Positions 7,162 through 10,780 of a stretch of DNA of 10,780 nt are shown here, piece after piece. This DNA comes from Nitrososphaeria archaeon. GTDB taxonomy: Archaea > Thermoproteota > Nitrososphaeria > Conexivisphaerales > UBA164. Location: the NCBI GenBank assembly GCA_029775955.1, contig JARVJW010000099.1, forward strand, positions 1 to 10,780, read 5' to 3'. Numbering within the stretch: the stretch's first letter is position 1; each line of letters starts with the position of its first letter. The notes under the pieces were generated by a model. That model was given only the letters and a program-made list of their open reading frames with translations, did no database searches and was not told the origin of the DNA. The position numbers were made by a program, and so were the translations under genes.

Positions 7162-7802
7162 TTTATCTCAAACCAAGCTTTGAGGAGCTCAGGAACCTGA
7201 CATTTGACCTGTACATTAAGGTGATAAAGAGTGGCTGGAAGCAGGACGTGAACCTGGGTGTGGGAAGGGGAGGCCTTTTCGTGCTGAGGATCATGCAAGA
7301 CTATTACATAGCGTCGGGGGTAAAGCTTCCGTATTCCGTTGTTGTTGCAGAAAGGTACACGGGGTTGAACAACGCGGAGGGGCTTGCAGTTAAGGGTATT
7401 GATGAGAGCCTTATAAATAACAGGAAGGTGCTTGTGGTTGATGACGTAGCTGACCAGGGTTACACGCTTTTGGGAGTTGTGAGGGAAGTATTAAAAAAGG
7501 GGGCTCAGGAGGTCAGGACAGCAACTGTGCACATGAAAAGGAGTTCAACATATCAACCTGACTTCTACGTAAGCGTTACTGATGCATGGATCATTTACCC
7601 TTGGGAGCTTTACGAAACTATCAGACAAATTATTGAAAAGATGATAAACGATGATCCTAAAAGCATATACTGGGAACTCATAGCAAAGGCAAACGTGCTG
7701 CCGGAGGAGGTTAGAAAACTGAACGTGCTGGCATCAACATCTGGGCTTCCTCCGAATGTTAGGCTGAAGATTAACGAGGTTGCAGCCTATGCCGAACCAT
7801 AG
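7143..7802 (+). CDS. Purine-type phosphoribosyltransferase
   Basis: A 219-residue type I phosphoribosyltransferase. The PRPP-binding loop is VLVVDDVADQGYTLL (96-110), with the paired acidic residues at 100-101, and an earlier GVGRGG (39-44) matches the loop that holds pyrophosphate. It resembles the archaeal purine phosphoribosyltransferases (the COG2236/Hpt-like group) that act on hypoxanthine, guanine or xanthine; the exact base cannot be read from the sequence. ATG at 7143 lies inside purB (19-base overlap), so it is the third gene of the operon. Its place after purA and purB suggests purine salvage feeding the IMP-AMP branch. In the motif, Gln and Tyr stand where Thr-Gly-Lys/Thr is common, a mild variation. 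A dead tnpB element lies about 35 bases after its stop, and no clear terminator is seen between them. Confidence 0.88.
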   Translation: MPANNLVYLKPSFEELRNLTFDLYIKVIKSGWKQDVNLGVGRGGLFVLRIMQDYYIASGVKLPYSVVVAERYTGLNNAEGLAVKGIDESLINNRKVLVVDDVADQGYTLLGVVREVLKKGAQEVRTATVHMKRSSTYQPDFYVSVTDAWIIYPWELYETIRQIIEKMINDDPKSIYWELIAKANVLPEEVRKLNVLASTSGLPPNVRLKINEVAAYAEP

Positions 7803-7839
7803 TATTCTGCACGGATTTTAGCAAGAGTTATGTGTCAAC

Positions 7840-8710
7840 TACTAACCCCTAAAGGAGTTAGCTTGTTGCTGGCCTTCCCGTAGGCATAAATTTACAGAGC
7901 CGCAACGATTGGCTGGTTGACAGCAGCACTCAGATTTACCTTCAATGTTCCCTGAGGCATTTAATCAAAAGCCACAGTTCAGGCAATTAAAAGACCTTTT
8001 CTGTTATCAATGTAACTACATTTTGAGCATTTCTGCGATATAGGGTCCACAAACAACACCTTTTTGCCAATTGCCTTATATTTAATGAATTGCTTGAGGA
8101 GACCGAGCTTGAACCTCCTTCCCTGTTTTTCATCTTATTTGGCTCAAGACGTCAAATGGCAGGTTTTGAAATTACATGGTTAAGCGCAAACCGTCTTTGT
8201 GGTGAGCAGAACGAGTGCCCACGTGCAGTAATCTCTTTCTGTCGTATTGATATATTTATCCCTCGCTTTGAATTGAAGAACTTTGACGGAACAGCTACAC
8301 CTATCTATCCCACAAATTTTACCCCTTTTCTATTTGAACCAGTAAGGACATTTTCCTTTCATTTATGGTGAGCTGTGCATTAGTGCATTGGCACTTATAT
8401 TTTCCAATCAATGGAGAATTGGCAACTGAATAGGTTAACCTTTACAGTTGTTAAGGAGACTGTAAGTCAGGGTAGAACGTTCTCATATATATGAAGACCT
8501 GCGGATTGGCTTGTTTTGTCTGCTTCAATGCTTATGCCGTATCTCTAGCGCCTGCACTAGACTAGATGGAAGTGTGGGGGATCGCTTACTGTTTGTATAT
8601 GCCAGCTTGTTATGTGTCTTCTTTTCAAAGACCCACTTGTCATGCTTTCCTAAATTGCATTCCGTTTGTAGGAGAGATTGATCATAGAGAAGCTTAATGG
8701 TCCTGAACAT
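7840..8710 (-). pseudogene. tnpB: tnpB pseudogene, IS200/IS605 type (element 3)
   Basis: From ATG at 8710 on the minus strand the N-terminus reads MFRTIKLLYDQSLLQ, then WVFEKKTHNKLAY and SPTLPSSLVQALEI, typical of one archaeal TnpB branch. Near the 3' side are GTRSAHHK, ALNHVISK, RRFKLGLLKQFIKYKAIGKK, VLFVDPISQKCSKCSYID (first zinc pair, about 8018-8029) and FNCLNCGF-stop-LNASGNIEGKS (second zinc pair, about 7974-7985). After GF the Asp of the usual NADLNA RuvC-III motif has been deleted and a stop stands there. The middle (about 8220-8520), where RuvC-I should be, is heavily scrambled. It is shorter than a full tnpB (about 870 against 1,100-1,200 bases), so deletions have occurred. Dead, but clearly TnpB. 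Confidence 0.82.
7842..7861 (-). repeat. Right-end hairpin of element 3
   Basis: CTAACCCC and GGAGTTAG form an 8-position stem with one C-A mismatch around a 4-base loop (TAAA on the plus strand). It is followed on the minus strand by TAGTTGAC, parallel to TAGTTAAC and TAGTTCAT after the right-end hairpins of element 2 and of the solo relic. A guide sequence read past this end would be antisense to the 3' end of the phosphoribosyltransferase gene. Confidence 0.55.
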
Positions 8711-8740
8711 TATATTGTAGTTTATTAATATTTATGTTAA

Positions 8741-8783
8741 CTTTCATCCATAAATAGTGTGGGTTTTCCCGCTAACTGTTAAT
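8741..8783 (-). repeat. Left-end region of element 3
   Basis: It has CTTTCATCCA at 8741-8750, then GGGTTTTCCCGCT (mini-hairpin GGG-TTTT-CCC) and CTGTTAATAA. The shared blocks with 2139-2178 define the probable left end of both elements. The distal part merges into the TATA region of the methyltransferase gene that starts at 8809. Confidence 0.5.
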
Positions 8784-8790
8784 AAAAAAT
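8779..8790 (+). promoter_or_regulatory. TATA-like box of the interrupted methyltransferase gene
   Basis: TTAATAAAAAAT is centred about 25 bases before the ATG at 8809, the spacing seen at purA and amt, so a leaderless start is likely. It overlaps the left end of element 3, which may have landed in or replaced the native promoter. Confidence 0.4.
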
Positions 8791-8808
8791 ATGCCAATAA
8801 TATTCCAT

Positions 8809-8912
8809 ATGGCAAATAATCCTTTTTTCAAGAAATATGCTGCGGGTTATGCAAATAGCAGATCCCATGCCTGAGGGGGGGCAGACATTTCTTTGCCCAT
8901 ATCCACAATACC
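8809..8912 (+). pseudogene. Class I SAM-dependent methyltransferase, N-terminal fragment (interrupted by IS607-type element)
   Basis: ATG at 8809 starts MANNPFFKKYAAGYANSRSHA, a typical UbiE-like methyltransferase N-terminus (FxxxAxGYxxSRxHA). A TGA at 8872-8874 then breaks it, beside a run of seven G. The frame goes on as GGADISLPISTI up to 8910, where the IS607-type element begins with CC at 8911-8912. Joining 8912 to base 10680 keeps the frame and continues into PYEDDRSCLDPDGREICMDV. The gene is thus broken twice: by the stop (or a G-run frameshift) and by the insertion. The methyl acceptor is unknown. Confidence 0.75.
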
Positions 8913-8922
8913 GTTTCTGAAA

Positions 8923-8942
8923 GGTTATAATTTCTTATAACC
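8923..8942 (-). repeat. Right-end hairpin of IS607-type element, right copy
   Basis: Same perfect 8-bp stem and GAAA loop as at 783-802, on the opposite strand, overlapping the tnpB stop codon at 8925-8927. One base just outside the stem differs between copies (minus strand GAGGG here, GATGG in the left copy). Confidence 0.55.
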
Positions 8943-10090
8943 CTCATTCGGAGCGTTGACCTTCTCAGTCAAGCCCGCTCCGGCCACTTTAGGCTCATGG
9001 CCGGTGTACAGGTATTCATCCTTCAAAGAAGGCCAAGAGGCATCTGCACTCACGGGTAGCCGCAGAGGCGCAAGCCACGCAGGGTTATGGCAAGTGAGGC
9101 CAGCCTATCCCTGTCGTAGTCCACGCCACAGGTTTCGCATTTCGATATCCCTCAGCTTATCACCACAGACAGGACACTTCGAAGTTCCTCTTGGGTTCAC
9201 GTAAACGGTCTTGAATGAGGACTTGTATTCAATCATCTTCTGGTAAAGCCTTTCATTTGTTCAACTTTTCCCTGAACTTCCTGTTGCTTCCATTTATTTC
9301 GTTCAAGTCTTCAAAGACAAACGATGAGCCTGGGTTTTCCTTTACCATCTCCGTAGCTTTTGCAAATCATTGACGCGGTTCTTCTGCCTACCTCTGGCCT
9401 GGCGCAGTTTCCTGTACTTCTTTTGTGTATGTGCTTCTGCAGGCTCTTCCTCCTCCTGGAGAAGTCGTTCTGTATGTGCGCTATGTCAGAACTGCTCTGT
9501 ATGTCAGTTCCTTTCAGCGCAGGCCTACTAGCATTCACCGTCGCAAACGTGGAATCTATCGTGAAGTCCTGCGCCACGAAGCTAGGGTCCTTTCCTTTTC
9601 CGATATGGTGAAGTTATGCATACAAAATTGTCAGTCAGCAAGAGCTCTGAAGCTTTGCCCTTGCTGTATGCCAGGAAGTGTTTGTTCTCAGTGTTTATTG
9701 GAACGTAAGCGTAATGTCCGGGCTGGAGCGTTACCCTTACTCTATCGCCTTCAACCTTGAACAGCTCGCCGTCAATCCTCATTTCAAACTTCTTCACAAC
9801 AGGTATCCTCAGCTCGCCATGATGGTTCTCCTTATATTATCAGGCAACGGTAGAAACGGGGTTGAGGTGGTGAATCGCATAATCGTAGTTTGACACAAAC
9901 CACGGCTTGACTTCAATGTAATTGGCGAAGGTATCCTATTGTAATCGCGTATAGCCATTTCATAGGCGACTTCTAGGGCGCGCCTTATCGCGCTCTGCAT
10001 GTCCGTGAGGTACTTCATTACTTCCTCTTGTGGCTCATAGTGTCTGACAATTGGCCTCTTATCCCCCCTGGATTTCCATGGATGGCTCAT
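8925..10090 (-). pseudogene. tnpB: tnpB pseudogene (IS607-type), right copy
   Basis: Full length but in at least eight frame blocks. It begins MSHPWKSRGDKRPIVRHYEP at 10090, then EEVMKYLTDMQSAIRRALEV, a second frame WFVSNYDYAIHHLNPVSTVA, a third HHGELRIPVVKKFEMRIDGE continuing to ASELLLTDNF. Then come DFTIDSTFATVNA (RuvC-I), RRRKSLQKHIHK, KLRQARGRQKNRV, SSFVFEDLNEI (RuvC-II Glu), RLYQKMIEYKSSFKTVYVNP, TSKCPVCG (9165-9176), CETCGVDYDRDRLASLAI (zinc pair 9128-9139 and RuvC-III) and finally GYKKL-stop at 8925. The three acidic RuvC positions survive in the fragments. The start overlaps the tnpA stop as ATGA, so the two were once translationally coupled. From 9731 to 8911 it matches the left copy almost base for base, including most frameshifts. 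Confidence 0.87.
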
Positions 10091-10656
10091 GGCTTTATCA
10101 CCTTCAGTATTTCCTTTGCCTTATGCGACCGAAATCCGTAAAGCCTCGCTGAAAAGGAAGTTATGATGGAAATCAAATCCCTTGTAAGCTCTTCCTGGGC
10201 CGACAGTATTTCCTCACCATCCACCTCAATGATCTCCGTCCCGTGATTTTTGCATATAGTTTCAACCAGGTCGTAGCCGAACCTTGCGAGCCTGTGCGTT
10301 ATATATATCCTTGACACCTTGTTTTCCTCTACAAGTTTCATGACCTCGGTGAAGCCGTTCCTCGTTGAAAATCTCATTCCGCTCCTGACATCGGAGAACA
10401 CCCTTGCCCCCCTTGCCACAGCTATAAGCCTTTCAATCTGCGCCCCTAAATCGTTCTTCTGATCCCTTGTTAAAACCCTTACATATATCACTTCAAATTT
10501 GTCGTCCTTTTTTCCCATTATCCTGTTTATTTCACTTTCAGGTATCCTTCTGTACCTGTTGGAAAGCCTTATACATTTTATCTTGCCCTGTTTGTCCCAA
10601 ATCCTTAACGTGGTCAGGTGTAGTATGTCCTCGCTTATTGTATAAAGCTTTTACAT
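10087..10656 (-). pseudogene. tnpA: tnpA pseudogene: IS607-family serine recombinase with catalytic Ser lost
   Basis: IS607 TnpA joins a small MerR-like DNA-binding domain to a serine recombinase domain. The normal ATG at 10656 is followed directly by TAA. The in-frame codons after it still encode a helix-turn-helix-like region (KLYTISEDILHLTTLRIWDK, GKIKCIRLSNRYRRIPESEI), apparently with a short deletion in the first helices. The uninterrupted frame begins only at ATG 10518 (143 residues), leaving out that domain. The motif that should be YARVSS reads YVRVLT: the catalytic Ser is Leu16 (TTA, one C-to-T step from TCA). HRLARFGYD replaces the usual KDRLTRFG-like block, while DLISIITSFSARLYGFRSHK near the C-terminus is well kept. 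The protein could not catalyse strand exchange. Confidence 0.85.
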
Positions 10657-10669
10657 AATAATATGTATA

Positions 10670-10679
10670 TTATAACCCC
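10670..10679 (-). repeat. Left end of the IS607-type element
   Basis: On the minus strand the element starts GGGGTTATAATATAC. GGGTTATAA recurs beside the right-end hairpin at 8935-8943 in the same orientation, a direct subterminal repeat. The same AT-rich stretch (TTATAATATA) lies 14-24 bases before the tnpA ATG and may also have served as its promoter. Confidence 0.5.
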
Positions 10680-10780
10680 TTATGAAGATGATCGTAGCTG
10701 TTTAGACCCCGACGGTAGGGAAATTTGCATGGATGTGGCCACGGGCACTGGCTTCACTGCTGCTGCGTTGTCAAAGTGCA
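10678..10780 (+). pseudogene. Class I SAM-dependent methyltransferase, second fragment (runs off the window)
   Basis: The frame beginning CCT TAT GAA at 10678 reads PYEDDRSCLDPDGREIC, then MDVATGTGFTAAALSKC at the window end. DVATGTG (10732-10752) is motif I, the glycine-rich loop that binds S-adenosylmethionine, preceded by the usual LDPDGREIC strand. This is the continuation of 8809-8912 after removal of the IS607-type element, with no base lost or gained in frame. An ATG at 10729 stands directly before the motif, so any product started there would lack the N-terminal helices. The rest of the gene is outside the window. Confidence 0.75.

Larger units (their letters stand above)
7835..8785 (-). 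mobile_element. Decayed IS200/IS605-type tnpB-only element (element 3)
   Basis: A minus-strand element between the phosphoribosyltransferase and the interrupted methyltransferase gene. The right end has a hairpin at 7842-7861 followed on the minus strand by TAGTTGAC. The left end at 8741-8783 carries the same motifs as element 2. Its tnpB belongs to a different branch from elements 1 and 2. No transposase gene is present. Ends are approximate. Confidence 0.75.
8911..10679 (-). mobile_element. IS607-type element, right copy, complete but inactive
   Basis: An element of about 1.77 kb reading on the minus strand as tnpA (serine recombinase, IS607 type) then tnpB, overlapping by 4 bases (ATGA). 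The right end at 8911 is where identity with the left copy stops. The left end at about 10679 is where methyltransferase coding resumes. Both junctions show GG on the minus strand, which fits recombination by a serine enzyme at a GG dinucleotide without target duplication. The nonamer TTATAACCC occurs near both ends (8935-8943 and 10670-10678) and may be a recombinase binding repeat. Both genes are inactivated. Confidence 0.88.

Noticed and set aside
7803..7835. Terminator after the phosphoribosyltransferase.
   Set aside because: Only a TTTT run at 7816-7819 is present and no T-rich tract comparable with that after amt, so there is not enough to call one.
8090..8371. 93-codon plus-strand frame.
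   Set aside because: Antisense to the tnpB relic of element 3, with no promoter and no recognisable motif.
9360..9760. Open frames on the plus strand, one rich in Cys and Leu, one with many Arg and Tyr.
   Set aside because: They are antisense to the tnpB relic at 8925-10090; the same shadow frame occurs antisense to the left copy at 81-293, and neither resembles a protein family.
1..10679. Composite transposon carrying amt-pur genes between two IS607 copies.
   Set aside because: Both IS607 copies have dead genes, the right copy has its own exact junctions within a host gene, and the genes between are ordinary core functions. Nothing shows that the block moved as a unit.

Overview
This window looks like an archaeal chromosome segment. 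Genes carry TATA-type boxes about 26-29 bases upstream of the start codon with almost no leader (purA, amt), GTG and TTG starts occur, and the insertion sequences are of types common in archaea (IS607 with a serine recombinase plus TnpB, and IS200/IS605-type TnpB elements). An acidophilic Thermoplasmata-like or similar archaeon is a reasonable guess, but the sequence does not fix the lineage.

Only four protein genes look intact: an Amt-family ammonium transporter on the minus strand (2340-3629), and a tightly overlapping plus-strand operon of purA (4605-5819), purB (5812-7161) and a purine-type phosphoribosyltransferase (7143-7802). Together they cover nitrogen uptake, the IMP-to-AMP branch and probable purine salvage.

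Almost everything else is decayed mobile DNA. From left to right: the 3' part of an IS607-type element (1-814, plus strand); a decayed IS200/IS605-type tnpB element (about 848-2180, minus); a solitary tnpB tail with its right-end hairpin (about 2188-2265, plus); a decayed DDE-type transposase (about 3700-4430, minus); a second, different IS200/IS605-type tnpB element (about 7835-8785, minus); and a second copy of the same IS607-type element, complete end to end but dead (8911-10679, minus). The two IS607 copies form a near-identical inverted repeat of about 0.8 kb around the 8.1 kb that holds all the intact genes. They share the same frameshifts, so they descend from an already broken tnpB.

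The most informative structure is at the right. The IS607 copy lies inside a class I SAM-dependent methyltransferase gene (8809-8912 and 10678-10780). Removing the element with a single GG/CC core dinucleotide joins the two halves in frame up to the motif I glycine-rich loop (DVATGTG). This fixes the element's ends to the base. I did not find a convincing new defence or other novel system. The points of interest are the insertion-site reconstruction, the shared-frameshift copies, the retained hairpins at the tnpB 3' ends (candidate omega-RNA ends), and the compact leaderless pur operon with a long, E. coli-like PurB.
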